Part shown: in pieces, positions 9,951 through 20,265 of the stretch
Numbering within the stretch: the first letter of the stretch is position 1
Layout of the letters: each line of letters starts with the position of its first letter
From: Serripes groenlandicus
Taxonomy: Eukaryota > Mollusca > Bivalvia > Cardiida > Cardiidae
DNA length: 64,000 nucleotides
Direction of reading: 5' to 3'
Assembly: GCA_031761405.1 (NCBI GenBank)
Contig: JASEVX010000013.1
Span: forward strand, 48,289,535-48,353,534
Notes under the pieces: model-generated
Database searches by the model: none
Told to the model about the DNA's origin: nothing
Seen by the model: the letters and a program-made list of their open reading frames with translations, nothing else
Program-made: the position numbers and the translations under genes

Positions 9951-10188
9951 CCCTTTCCTTCATATAGACGTTTTATGACACCTAGCTGCAGCAGACGGAT
10001 TTTTGAAAACATAGTGACAAAAGAAGAAATTGCTCAAAACGAGCAATTTCTCCATTTGCCTCAATGTTTTCCACTTTTTGTCATAATATATTATAGGTTA
10101 TCCATTCAATTATGGAGATTTTCTATGTTCTGACAAAATAGGTTCAAAGTCGTCTGCTGCAGAATTGTTGTATGAGGGAAAGGGTTAA
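9947..10188 (+). mobile_element. M1 MITE, second unit of the array
   Basis: Left end CCCTTTCCTTCATA (one change, shared with the next two units). An extra TAATATATTA lies before GGTTATCC. It shares TTAA 10185-10188 with the following unit. Confidence 0.93.
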
Positions 10189-10404
10189 CCCTTTCCTTCG
10201 TAGCTGCAGCAGACGGATTTTTGAAAACATAGTGACAAAAGAAGAAATTGCTCAAAACGAGCAATTTCCATTTGCCTACATGTTTTTCCACTTTTAGTCA
10301 TTAATTATAAGGTTATCCATTCAATTATTGAGATTTTCTATGTTTTGACAAAATATGTTCAAAGTCGTCTGCTGCAGAATTGTCGTATGAGGGAGAAGTG
10401 TTAA
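10185..10404 (+). mobile_element. M1 MITE, third unit of the array
   Basis: Lacks the ATAGACGCTTTCTGACGCCT segment: CCTTCGTAGCTGCAGCAGAC. It carries TTAATTATAA before GGTTATCC. Right end GAGGGAGAAGTGTTAA. Confidence 0.9.
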
Positions 10405-10743
10405 CCCTTTCCTTCATATAGACGCTTTCTGACACCTGCAGCAGACAGCTTTTTGAAAACATCATGTGACAAAAGAAGAAATTGCTCAAAATGAGCAATT
10501 TCTCCTTTTGCCTCAATATTTTCCACTTTTAGTCATTAATTATAAGGTTAAATATATCCATTTAATTATAGAGATTTTCTATATCAAAAAATAGAAAATC
10601 TCTGTAATTTAATGGAATTAACCTATGACTAAAAGTGGAAATAATTGTGGCAAAAGGAGAAATTTCTTCTTTTGTAACTATGTATTCAAAAAGCCATCTG
10701 CTGCAAGGGCGTCAAAAAGCATCTATATGAGGGAAAGGGTTAA
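10401..10743. mobile_element. inverted M1 dimer with two identical ends
   Basis: The left half is a plus-oriented M1 up to TAGAGATTTTCTAT. From there the sequence turns back as a minus-oriented M1 (AAAAAATAGAAAATCTCTGT ... CATCTATATGAGGGAAAGGG, TTAA). Both termini are therefore the ATATAGACGC-type end, and no CATACGAC end lies inside. The remaining right-end piece AAAGTCGTCTGATGCAGAAT lies just outside, at 10742-10784, suggesting insertion or rearrangement within a third copy. Confidence 0.85.
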
Positions 10744-10780
10744 AGTCGTCTGATGCAGAATTGCCGTATGAGGTAAATGG

Positions 10781-10936
10781 TTAAACAGTTTGCAATTTTT
10801 CCTTTTGACACAATGTTTTCCACTTTTATTCATAGATAATATCCATTCAATTATAGAGATTTTCCATTTTTTGACAAAATATGTTCAAAGTCGTCTGTGC
10901 ACGCTGCGGAGTTGACGTATTGAGGGAAATGGTTAA
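10781..10936 (+). mobile_element. M1 MITE, left half missing
   Basis: Begins near the hairpin right arm (GCAATTTTTCCTTTTGAC). The right end is GTATTGAGGGAAATGGTTAA. It closes the 1.2-kb array. Confidence 0.85.
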
Positions 10937-11478
10937 TTGTGATTGTTTTGTTTAATTATAAGACAATAATTATTTTCTACAGTGAATTTGACTGAATGGA
11001 CAGCATATTATATAAATATGATATAGGATTAAAGAAAAAAACTGTACTTCTTGTGTGTTCGTGCACTCAATAAAAATATGACAGTGATTTTATACATGCA
11101 TTATATTAAATTTTTTGAATGAGATTATAATGTTTACTTTTACACAATAACCAATGTACTGCACTACATGTGTCACTGAAAAATACTGTGATAGTTTAAA
11201 TTTTAATTGTGGACTGTTTGTATGTATATCCACATTGAAATGTGAAGTGCTAATTGTGCTACCCATGAAAAGATGTTTTTTAAAAAAACAAAATTGATGA
11301 AAGCTATGTAATAATTAACATTAATTTTGTTATAATAGCCATAGATTATAAGGAAGAAATATTAACTGATGATTTAAAGTGAATTTATAGCAATAGAAGT
11401 GTGATAGAATGTTCATGTATTGACAATTAAACAGATCAAGTGAAATGGTTTACTGGATTATCTGATTTTTATCACAAA
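10937..11478. other. unassigned AT-rich sequence upstream of the candidate exon
   Basis: No repeat family is seen. It is very AT-rich, with polypyrimidine stretches only near 11465 and 11525. It would be intron or 5' flank if the exon at 11535 is real. Confidence 0.5.
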
Positions 11479-11534
11479 GAACCTAACAATCATTTGATCC
11501 CGTGGAGAGAAACAATCTGTAACCATTCCCCAGA

Positions 11535-11652
11535 ATGAGCATGATGGCATACCATCGGGGCTTTGATCCGTTTGTGTATCACAACGTCTCCCATCACTAT
11601 CGGACATTACAGCATCATCACATGTTTATGCATGGTTTGGAAAACCGGAAAG
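11535..11652 (+). CDS. candidate coding exon (His-rich, 39 codons), unknown gene
   Basis: A single open frame from ATG at 11535 reads MSMMAYHRGFDPFVYHNV, then SHHYRTLQHHHMFMHG, then LENRKG. It ends one base into a codon, exactly where a donor-like AAAG|GTAATT occurs (11652/11653). A pyrimidine-containing acceptor-like ATTCCCCAG ends at 11533, one base before the ATG. The other two forward frames are stopped within the stretch. Composition is far less AT-rich than the flanks, and no repeat family explains it. It may be an internal exon or an alternative first coding exon. I recognise no domain, and no partner exon can be joined in phase with confidence. Confidence 0.45.
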
Positions 11653-11678
11653 GTAATTGGTTTAATTATTAATATTAA

Positions 11679-11868
11679 TTAACCCTTTCCCCCATAACAA
11701 ATGTGCACCGATTGCGACTTTGAAAACGGCTCGCAAAAAATATGAAAATCCTCTTAAAATGAAGGTGTAAATTGTAACTGCAAAGAGTTGATAAAACATT
11801 ATGAGCGATTTCTTCTTTTGCCACATTGTTTTCAAAATGCGTCTACAAGTGGTACAGCTAGGGTTTAC
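11679..11868 (-). mobile_element. M2 MITE, diverged
   Basis: TTAACCCTTTCCCCCATAACA at left, then GCGACTTTGAAAACG and AAAGAGTTGATAAAACATTA. The right side CAAAATGCGTCTACAAGTGG has lost its terminal repeat. It begins 26 bp downstream of the candidate exon. Confidence 0.75.
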
Positions 11869-11880
11869 CTGATGTGATAT

Positions 11881-12119
11881 TTAACCCTTTCCCACATACA
11901 AGACGCTTTCCAACGCCTCTGCAGCAGACGGCTTTTTGAAAACGTAGTGACTAAAGAAGAAATTGCTCAAAACGAGCAATTTCTCCTTTTGCCACAACGT
12001 TTTCCACTTTTAGTCATAGGTTATATATAAATCCATTCAATGAAAGAGATTTTCTATTTTTTGACAAAATATGTTCAAAGTCGTCTGCTGCAAAATTGTC
12101 GTATGAGGGAAAGGGTTAA
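11881..12119 (+). mobile_element. M1 MITE, full length
   Basis: CTC-type hairpin. The left terminal repeat reads CCCTTTCCCACATA (the M2-like base). Right end intact with TTAA. Confidence 0.93.
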
Positions 12120-12245
12120 TGTCCCACCATTAAATTGGATGTTAGAGAGTCCTCAAATGTCTATAGAACCGGAAAGGTCACCTGTTTAAATTATCAAATC
12201 ATTCAACAACTATAGAATACAGATTCTATTTTGATTGAACATGAC

Positions 12246-12450
12246 TTAACCCTTTCCCTCATATAGACGCTTTCTGAAGCCTCTGCAGCAGACAGCTTTT
12301 TGAAAACAGTGACAAAAACTCCTTTTGCCACAATGTTTTACACTTTTAGTCATAGGTTATCCATTCAATTATGGAGATTTTCTATGTTTTGACAAAATAC
12401 GTTTTAAAAAGTCGTCTGCTGCAGAATTGTCGTATGAGGGAAAGGGTTAA
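12246..12450 (+). mobile_element. M1 MITE, hairpin deleted
   Basis: Ends and TTAA are intact. GAAAACAGTGACAAAAACTC joins directly to CTTTTGCCACAATG, removing the hairpin tip. Confidence 0.9.
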
Positions 12451-12559
12451 ATAATTTTTGTTGTTCCCAAAATGCATTTCAAAAGTTTTCTGTTTTAGGG
12501 AAGGAAAGCCTTGAAGGATTTATTTCACATTTGTGCATGCTTTTTAAAAAACACTGATA

Positions 12560-12723
12560 TTTTAACCTTTTTGCACATACAGGTGCTTTCTGACACTTTT
12601 ACCGCAGTTGATTTTGAAAACATTGTGGCAAAAGGAATATTTTTTCATAATTCAGTGTTGAAAACATTGTTGGGAAAGAAGAAATTGCTCATGTTCCCAT
12701 GGGGTTTTCCAAAGGGTTTAACA
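12560..12723 (+). mobile_element. M2 MITE, diverged
   Basis: TTAACCTTTTTGCACATACAG at left, TTTGAAAACATTGTGGCAAAAG inside, and CCAAAGGGTTTAA at right. Confidence 0.6.
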
Positions 12724-12764
12724 CCATTTTCAACAAAAATTCAAGTCATATATTCACCTAACTT

Positions 12765-12855
12765 TTGTGTTTCCTGGCTGTAATTCTCACACCTGTCAGA
12801 GCGCCCTGCACAACAGTTTTTCCAATCAACTGGCTGCTTATCTTGCTAGAGAAAA
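12765..12855 (-). mobile_element. SINE body fragment
   Basis: GTGTTTCCTGGCTGTAATTC and AACTGGCTGCTTATCT are the reverse complement of the SINE body (AGCAGCCAGTT...CCAGGAAA). Head and tail are gone. Confidence 0.5.
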
Positions 12856-12979
12856 GAAGAAATTGCTTCTTTTCTCAAACTGGTTGTCTGTTTCTAAATC
12901 TTCATGTGAACCCAATCAAGAAGTGCTACTGCGAACTTTGTACCAGAAGAAAAAGCTGCTCCATCCATATTGATTAAAC

Positions 12980-13480
12980 ATCAAAGGGCATCTGTCTAAA
13001 CATCCGCGATGACATGACTTAATCCCTCTATCCATCCAGCATTTCAAATTACGATTATGAAAAAAAAAAGACTCGATTGGCGTAAACAAAAGCTCGTTGA
13101 CTGGAGGGTATCCCATAATCCTCTTTGCCCGGATTAGGGAAAATTAAATGTTTTCGCGTCTTACTTTCTTACCGTAATACTGATGGATGTGTCCAGCTTA
13201 ACCGGCCCACTTTATCTGCTTAAAAAGATAAGGTTTCTAATCGGAGGGGATCCATAGTGATGAATTGAAGAGCTCTTCCAAGGGATTGTGGTCCTTTTTC
13301 GCACATAATATCGGCAGATTAGCCGTTCTAAAATAATCATGACATTTCTCCTACCGCACGGGAAGCCTTTGTAAAAGAAGCTGTACAAATATTCCGTAAT
13401 TTTTTTTACAAAAGTTAACTTAAGTGCTGTGCATTACGGAATCCACCCGAATGATGACCTAGAATTAACTGTGGGCGGTT
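12980..13480. other. unassigned, more GC-balanced stretch
   Basis: No repeat family is recognised. It holds phrases such as GGGATTGTGGTCC and ATCGGCAGATTAGCC with no sustained frame. It could be a conserved non-coding sequence, but nothing here proves that. Confidence 0.4.
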
Positions 13481-13486
13481 CCCACG

Positions 13487-13735
13487 AGAAAAAATCTGCA
13501 GCAGACAACATGAAAACAAAAGGATAAAATTGCTCGTTTTGAGCAATTTCTTCTTTTGTCGCCATGTTTTCATAAAGATGTCTGCAACCTTCAGACCTGT
13601 TTGAAAATAATGATCTAGTATATTAGTTGAAATCATTTTAACAAATGGGGGAATTTGCTTTAAATTATACTTTTTCCGCAATTATATTCAAAAGACATCT
13701 GCTGCTGATGCCTCATAACCCGTCCATAGGTGGGC
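13487..13735. mobile_element. M2 MITE remnants
   Basis: AATCTGCAGCAGACAACATGAA, then hairpin ATTGCTCGTTTTGAGCAATT with TCTTCTTTTGTCGCCATG. A second decayed end AAGACATCTGCTGCTGATGC follows. Confidence 0.55.
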
Positions 13736-13742
13736 AACATGT

Positions 13743-13977
13743 TTAACCCTTTCCCTCATATAAATGCTTTTGGACGCCTCTGCAGCAGACGGCTATTTGA
13801 AAAACATTATAAGTGACAAAAGAAGAAATTGCACAAAACGTGCAATTTCTCCTTTTGCCACAATGTTTTCCACTTTTTGTCATAGGTTATCCATTCAATT
13901 ATGGAGATTTTCTATGTTTTGTCAAAATACGTTCAAAGTCGTCTGCTGCAGAATTGTCGTATGAGGGAAAGGGTTTG
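13743..13977 (+). mobile_element. M1 MITE, full length (CAC type)
   Basis: Hairpin tip GCAC-AAAAC-GTGC. Right TTAA mutated to TTTG. Confidence 0.92.
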
Positions 13978-14130
13978 AAGCCTGAGGGATATTTTATAAC
14001 GGCGTATTCCAGGTTCGTTCCCTGCTCACAACGGTCAAGGTCAAGTGCACTTTGGCAATGCATAAATTATAGTCATACTGAGTACTCATCTTTTAATTGC
14101 TTGTTTGGACTGGTTTGCCATTTGAAAGGA

Positions 14131-14330
14131 TTAACCCTTTCCGGATTAACCCTTTCCCTCAAACATTATGCATTTTGATGCCTATATACTAACTGAGCAG
14201 ACGAATTTTCAAAAACATTGGTACAAAAGTAGAAATTTCTATTTAAATTTGTATTCTTTCATTTACAGATCGATTCCAAATGTTTGCCAAGATTGTCTGC
14301 TGCTGATTTCTAAATGTATTCTGGAAAATA
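14131..14330 (+). mobile_element. M2 MITE with duplicated left end
   Basis: The left end occurs twice in a row (TTAACCCTTTCCGGATTAACCC). Internal GCAGACGAATTTTCAAAAAC and the right motif TTGTCTGCTGCTGATTTC remain. Confidence 0.65.
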
Positions 14331-14477
14331 TTTAAAAAAAATAAAAGTAGGAAATTTGGACAAATGATATTTTAGCAGAATGAAATTATAAAATTATTAT
14401 TAACTCATATTATCAGCAATTTTTTCGATCACATAATAACCTCAAATGGTATCTGCTGCTGTGGCATCAAATGATAT

Positions 14478-14684
14478 TAACCAAATACAGCAAACCTGCA
14501 GCTGCGACGACTTTGAAAATATCTATAATTGTAGGTATTAAATTACGGAAAAAAGTTGAAAACATTGTCGCAAAAGGAGAAATTGCTTGTTTTGAGCAAT
14601 TTCTCCTTAAAATTGCCACAATGATTACAAAAGTCGTCTGCAGATGCCTCAAAATATACTGCAGGTGGGAAAGGCAACCGTTAA
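14478..14684 (-). mobile_element. M2 MITE
   Basis: GACGACTTTGAAAATATC, GAAAACATTGTCGCAAAAGG, hairpin GCTTGTTTTGAGC, then GTCGTCTGCAGATGCCTCAA and GCAGGTGGGAAAGG. Terminal TTAA sequences have decayed. Confidence 0.7.
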
Positions 14685-14829
14685 TGGATCAATTATTAAA
14701 AGTGTTTATAAATTAATGTGAAATATTTAAAGTAATGTGCCGTGTTTGCTTTTTCTGTTTTTAATGTTTTTTGTTAAAAAAATGAATTTAAGAGACAACT
14801 TAATAATTATAAGTTCTAATTAAATAGTA

Positions 14830-14985
14830 TAAGACATTTTGACACTTTCTGCAGCAGACAGTTCTGGAAAGACTGCAAAAAAGGAAATTGCTAATGATGA
14901 ACAAAATTTTCTCCTTTTGCCACATGTAAACGCGCATTTTGATGCTTCTGCAGCTGACATTGTGAAAGTTTTTAAGTCATTTGGT
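14830..14985. mobile_element. M2 MITE remnant
   Basis: GACACTTTCTGCAGCAGACA, GGAAATTGCTAATGATGAAC and CTCCTTTTGCCACATG survive. The SINE at 14998 is inserted in or beside it. Confidence 0.55.
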
Positions 14986-14997
14986 GCAGAATTTTGA

Positions 14998-15265
14998 GAC
15001 CCGGCCGGGTAGCTCAATTGGTAGCGTATCTGACTGGTGATCTGGAGGTCACGGGTTCGATACCCGGTTGCGGCGACATTCTTTCGGGCGATGTTTTCCA
15101 TTGCCTCTCACCTCTGATCTATGTGAGAAAGTAGTCAGTGGCTTCGAAAGAATGTTGTGTAAGTACTGGTGTGGGAAAGCCAGGAAAACATGGGTAGGTG
15201 CACTGACCGCCGTGATATGACCAAAGCTGTTGAAAGCGGCGTTAAACTCCAAACAAACAAACAAA
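14998..15265 (+). mobile_element. complete tRNA-headed SINE with 12-bp target duplication
   Basis: Head GGCCGGGTAGCTCAATTGGT (A box) and GGTTCGATACC (B box), body GACATTCTTTCGGGCGATG to GTGTGGGAAAGCCAGG, then tail GTGATATGACCAAAGC...GGCGTTAAACTCC and (AAAC)n. GCAGAATTTTGA at 14986-14997 recurs at 15266-15277, which fixes both ends and supports target-primed reverse transcription by a partner LINE. The layout resembles bivalve V-SINE-type elements such as RUDI (from memory). Confidence 0.9.
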
Positions 15266-15277
15266 GCAGAATTTTGA

Positions 15278-15771
15278 TAAATGGCAGGAAGATGCTTACA
15301 TTTGTATAGGTTTTAGTAGCATAAATGTTGAATGAGCAATGCCTCATAAAAACCAGATCGCAAATCTTAAATATCATGTGTTTGCTGGTTTTGGTAACTC
15401 TGATCTTCAGCAGTGTCCTGGATGCTTGTATTACGAGCTTGCGACACTGGGAAGATCTCAAAATCAGACTGGACAGAGGCACAGGCTGATCCGGAGTTTA
15501 GCTTGATGCATTAATGTGCCAATGGCGCTTTTCTCATATGGCGTGGTTCAAATAGTTAGTAATCCTTTCATGTATAAACAGCGGAAAAAAATGTTCTTAT
15601 CTTTCAAAGTTTGGAGGAATTAAACATCGAAGACTCATCCCAGTTATCTGTTATTATCTGTTTGTAAATCCGTCCATAAATACATAATCCTGTATTACAA
15701 TGGCCATAAAATATTGACACAAGAGAGAGGGATTAGTGATAGCCAGGGACTATACTGAACAAAAAAGGTTC
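15278..15771. other. unassigned sequence
   Basis: No gene or element is recognised. A minus-strand frame enters from the SINE and is not supported. Confidence 0.45.
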
Positions 15772-16012
15772 AACTCTTTTCCTCCATGGAAAAGTGTTGT
15801 CTTTTTCCTGTCTCTTCAGCAGCCGAATTATGAAAAGATGATTGTTTCTAATTTAGAATAATTATTTAAATAGGAAATATATGGAAAAATCTTTATAAAT
15901 GAAACATTGCTCATCATATATGATCAATTTCTTTTTGTACTACATTGTTTTCAACACTTTTCTCTGCTGCAGAGGCCTCAGAAAGCATCTCTATGTGGGA
16001 AAAGGTTGAGAT
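15772..16012 (-). mobile_element. M2 MITE, diverged
   Basis: TTCAACTCTTTTCCTCCATG at left, GAAAAATCTTTATAAATGAA in the middle, hairpin remnant GCTCATCATATATGATC, then CTCTGCTGCAGAGGCCTCAG and TATGTGGGAAAAGG at right. Confidence 0.65.
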
Positions 16013-16059
16013 AATTAAGGTTAATTATGTTTAAATCATTTCCCTAACAAAAAGTTGCT

Positions 16060-16294
16060 TTAACCCTTTCCCTCATACGACAATTCTGCAGCAGACAACT
16101 TTGAACATATTTGTCAAACAATGGAAAATCTCTATGATTAAATTGATAACCTATATATATGACTAAAAGTGGAAAACATTGTGGAAATAGGAGAAATTGC
16201 TCGTTTTGAGCAATTTCTTCTTTTGTCACTATGTATTCAAAAAACTGTCTGTTGCAGAGGCATCAAAAAACGTCTATATGAGGGAAAGGGTAAA
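16060..16294 (-). mobile_element. M1 MITE, full length
   Basis: CTC-type hairpin (GCTCGTTTTGAGC). Right TTAA reduced to TAAA. Confidence 0.92.
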
Positions 16295-16442
16295 AATTAA
16301 ACTATGTTGAATCATTCTTTCTACTTTCAATAACAATAATTATTGCTATCTTGTACTGCTATTTTTTGTGTTTACCAATTAATATTATGCATTAATTGTC
16401 AAAAAGGTACAGTATTTCACAGTTGGATGAACAATTGCTTTT

Positions 16443-17436
16443 TATGCCCCCGGAATCTCCGATTCGGTGGGCATATAGTTTTTGGCCTGTCTGTTGGTTG
16501 GTTGGTCTGTTGGTCTGTCTGTCTGTCTGCACAAAAAAAACTTTAACCTTGGCCATTACTTTTGAACCATAACAGGTACAGCTACCATATTTCACATGTG
16601 TATTCCTTGTGACATGACCTTTCTGTCAGTACCAACATTTTTGACCTTGCGACCTTGACCTTTGACCTAGATGTTGCCATTCTCGAAAAAATACTTTAAC
16701 CTTGGCCATTACTTTTGAACCATAACAGATACGGCTACCATATTTCACATGTGTATTCCTTGTGACATGACCTTTCTGTCAGTACCAACATTTTTGACCT
16801 TGCGACCTTGACCTTTGACCTAGATGTTGCCATACTCAAAACAAACTTTAACCTTGGCCATTTCTTTTGAACCATAACAGGTACGGCTACCATATTTCAC
16901 ATGTGTATTCCTTGTGACATGACCTTTCTGTCAGTACCAACATTTTTGACCTTGCGACCTTGACCTTTGACCTAGATGTTGCCATTCTCGAAAAAAACTT
17001 TAACCTTGGCCATTACTTTTGAACCATAACAGATACGGCTACCATATTTCACATGTGTATTCCTTGTGACATGACCTTTCTGTCAGTACCAACATTTTTC
17101 ACCTTGCGACCTTGACCTTGACCTAGATGTTGCCATTCTCGAAAAAAACTTTAACCTCGGCCATTTCTTTTGAACCATAACAGGTATGGCTACCATATTT
17201 CACATGTGTATTCCTTGTGACATGACCTTTCTGTCAGTACCAACATTTTTGACCTTGCGACCTTGACCTTTGACCTAGATGTTGCCATTCTCAATTTTTT
17301 TTTAACCTTCCCCACTACTTTTGAACAATAACAGGTAAGGCTACCATATTTCACATGTGTATACCTTGCGACCTTGACCTTTGACCTAGATGTTGCCATT
17401 GGGGGGCATCAGTGTTTCACAAACACATCTTGTTTG
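16443..17436 (+). mobile_element. Helentron/HINE-like element with six 152-bp tandem units
   Basis: 5' ATGCCCCCGGAATC and a GTTGGT/GTCTGT microsatellite are followed by tandem units starting CTTTAACCTTGGCC at 16541, 16694, 16846, 16998, 17149 and about 17300. The last unit is shortened. 3' GGGGGGCATC mirrors the 5' end, then hairpin GTGTTTCACAAACAC and ATCTTGTTTG. Tandem internal units, asymmetric inverted repeats and a 3' hairpin fit Helentron-type non-autonomous elements. The short frames inside are repeat translations. Confidence 0.7.
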
Positions 17437-17526
17437 TTTTATAATACCTGGAGAACAATCTTTTTTGAAAGATTTAGAAAAGCAGTTGATGAGACAAAAA
17501 ATTCATGGTATTTAGATTCTTTCCTT

Positions 17527-17756
17527 GTAACCCTTTCCCTCATATAGACGCTTTCTGACGCCTCTGCAGCAGACGGCTTTTTGAAAACACAGTGACAAAA
17601 GAAAAAATTGCACAAAACGTGCAATTTCTCCTTTTGCCACAATGTTTTCCACTTTTAGTCATAGGTTATCCATTTAATTATAGAGATTTACCACTTTTTG
17701 ACAAAATATGTTCAAAGTCGTCTGCTGCAGAATTGTCGTATGAGGGAAAGGGTTAA
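17527..17756 (+). mobile_element. M1 MITE, full length (CAC type)
   Basis: Left TTAA has become TGTAA. Hairpin GCACAAAACGTGC. Right end intact. Confidence 0.93.
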
Positions 17757-17885
17757 ACTCGGAGTTCTCTCCTACAACAAATCTGATGAAGACGGCATTG
17801 AATATATCAATCTATAGGCAATAAAATTTGAAATTCTCTAAAACTATATATAATTATTGAAAAAAGCGGAAAATGTTGTTGCAAT

Positions 17886-18119
17886 TTAACCCTTTCCCTC
17901 ATACAGCAATTCTGCAGCAGACGACTTTGAACGTATTTTGTCAAAAAATAGAAAATCTCTATAATTGAATGGATATATAACCTGTGACAAAAAATGGAAA
18001 ACATTGTGGCAAAAGGAGAAACTGCACGTTTTGTGCAATTTCTTCTTTTGTCACTATGTTTTCAAAAAGACGTCTGCTACAGAGGCGTCAGAAAGCGTCT
18101 ACATGAGGGAAAGGGTTAA
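17886..18119 (-). mobile_element. M1 MITE, full length (CAC type)
   Basis: Both TTAA present. The left end CATACAGCAATT has one change. Hairpin left arm CTGCAC. Confidence 0.93.
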
Positions 18120-18228
18120 GAGAAGAAATTTCTCTCCACAAACATTTCTCATTTTGCCACATTGTTTGTTAAGAGTTGTCAGCATGCTAGCAGCAGTAAT
18201 GCGTCAAAATGAATTTGCATGTGAGATA

Positions 18229-18453
18229 GGATTAACTACCCTCTCCCACATATAGACATATTTGGACGCATCTGCAGCGGCGCTTTTGAAAACAATGTGG
18301 CAAAATTGCTCATATTCTGAACAATAATTTCTGCTTTTGCCACAATGTTTCAACTCTATATATATTTAATAAAATATTTTCCTAAATTTATATTTTCTAG
18401 ATGTTTTCAAAGTCGACTGCCGCAGATGTGTTGCATGCGGGAAAGGATTTAAA
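18229..18453 (+). mobile_element. M2 MITE
   Basis: TTAACTACCCTCTCCCACATA at left, TTTGAAAACAATGTGGCAAA inside, GATGTTTTCAAAGTCGACTG and GTTGCATGCGGGAAAGG at right. Confidence 0.75.
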
Positions 18454-18542
18454 TGAATGGACAAAGATCAACCAGTAAAATCCTTATAATATGTAATCTA
18501 GGACTGCTCTCTTTGACATGCAAATTATATCCGATTGTTGAC

Positions 18543-18777
18543 TTAACCCTTTCCCTCATATAGACGTTTTCTGAGGCATCTAGCTGCAGCAGACAGCTTT
18601 TTGAAAACAAAGTGACAAAAGAAGAAATTGCTCAAAACAGGCAATTTCTCCTTTTGCAACCATGTTTTCTACTTATAGTCATAGGTTATCCATTCAATTT
18701 AAGAGATTTTTTTATTTTTTAACAAAATATGTTCAAAGTTGTCTGCTGCAGAAATGTCGTATTAGGGTAAGGGTTAA
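18543..18777 (+). mobile_element. M1 MITE, full length
   Basis: CTC type with one mismatch (GCTC/AGGC). Right end GTATTAGGGTAAGGGTTAA. Confidence 0.92.
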
Positions 18778-19339
18778 TAAATCCTATTAAATGTGAATGA
18801 GTGATCAATATCCAAATATGGGAAGAGTCTACTGGTGACATATATATGGTGAAGGGTTGATGGGATTAATTCTATTCTGCCTGTGGTATTAAGGCCGTTC
18901 ATTCGAGACTCGGCTCTCGATGTGGAATGGTCAACTTAATTCTGATCGAGAAATTATTTGCATTATTGGAGCGCGACTTTGCGGTGTTTGACAGTGTGAC
19001 TGTAAAGTTATAAATGTGGTGTGTGATTATTTTGTTTTCTGACTTTCAAACATTTTTTGAAAATGTGTTTTTATATTATTCATCTGCTTTTAAATAATCA
19101 GAGATAGATATTATACTGAAGCGTCTGAAAAATTGAAAGTGTGATTTTGACAGATATCTTTTCGAACAGTGTACAGAAATGAGAAATGGCTTGGATTGAG
19201 CAATTTCTTGTTTTCTTACAAAATGTCATTACAACGCATCAAAAGGTGGTTTTATTATGACAGGAAAGAGGTCAATTTTTGAATAGAAATTATATTTTTG
19301 AAATCTCGAAGTAGTATTTTGTCTTGCATAATATTAAAT
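18778..19339. other. unassigned sequence
   Basis: The segment 18890-19020 is less AT-rich (CGAGACTCGGCTCTCGATG) but contains no supported exon. The rest is AT-rich. Confidence 0.45.
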
Positions 19340-19344
19340 CATTT

Positions 19345-19585
19345 ACAATATTTCATGCGTACAAACAAATCGACAGCGGAACACTTTGAAAACACTTTGA
19401 AAACACCCAAGATGATTGATATAAGGAATATCTCTGAAAAATAATAGTATAAATAATTAAAATGAGTTGAAAACATTGTGGCAGAAGGAGAGACTGCTGA
19501 CATCATGTGCAATGGGCAATTTCTCCTTTTGCCACAATGTTTTTTCAAAAGCTGTCTGCTTCTGCAGGTGGGATAAGGGATTAAC
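19345..19585 (-). mobile_element. M2 MITE, diverged
   Basis: GACAGCGGAACACTTTGAAAAC, GAGTTGAAAACATTGTGGCA, CAATTTCTCCTTTTGCCACAATG and GCTGTCTGCTTCTGCAGG. CACTTTGAAAA is duplicated in tandem. Confidence 0.65.
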
Positions 19586-19702
19586 TGCAGAAAGAAATCT
19601 AATGTCTAAAATTTAATTAATATTCAATTTTGGTTACCTTAATATGACTGTAAACGTCAGTTGATCTTTAACAAAAGTTTTGAAATGTTTTTTTTTTTTC
19701 AA

Positions 19703-19933
19703 TTAACCCTTTCCCTCATATAGACGCTTTCTGGCGCCAGTCTGCAGCAGACGGCTTTTTGAAAACAGTGACAAAAGAAGAAATTGCTCAAAACGAGCAA
19801 TTTCTACTTTTGACACAATGTTTTCCACTTTTAGTCATAGGTTATCCATTCAATTACAGAGATTTTCTATTTTTTAACAAAATATGTTCAAAGTTGTCTG
19901 CTGCAGCATTGTGGTATGGAGGGAAAGGGTTAA
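19703..19933 (+). mobile_element. M1 MITE, full length
   Basis: CTC type. Right motif GTCTGCTGCAGCATTGTGG carries changes. The end GGAGGGAAAGGG and TTAA are present. Confidence 0.92.
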
Positions 19934-20265
19934 ACGAAATTTATTTTCTATACTTGATTTTGAGGCAAACATTTATATTTTTTCAATTTTTATCTACGAC
20001 ATAATCACACTCTAATGCATCAAACGAGATAGAAAACTCAGATAATAAAGGAGAAATTGTATAAGTATACATATTTCGAGATTTCTTATCTTTTCTTAAA
20101 ATTTCAACATTTTGAAAGATCAATATAAACTATATAGTACATGACTGTATTAATTGGGATACCAATCTTAAAATCTCAGTTGAATTAGGCAAATAGCATT
20201 TGATGTGCACTTATGAAAATTATGCTGGTTTTGAAGTAACTGTTGATGATAGATTAAAATTCTGT

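Noticed and set aside
14998..15075. tRNA genes at SINE heads (also 32296, 39816, 43913)
   Set aside because: Each continues into a SINE body and tail with target duplications. The cloverleafs are imperfect.
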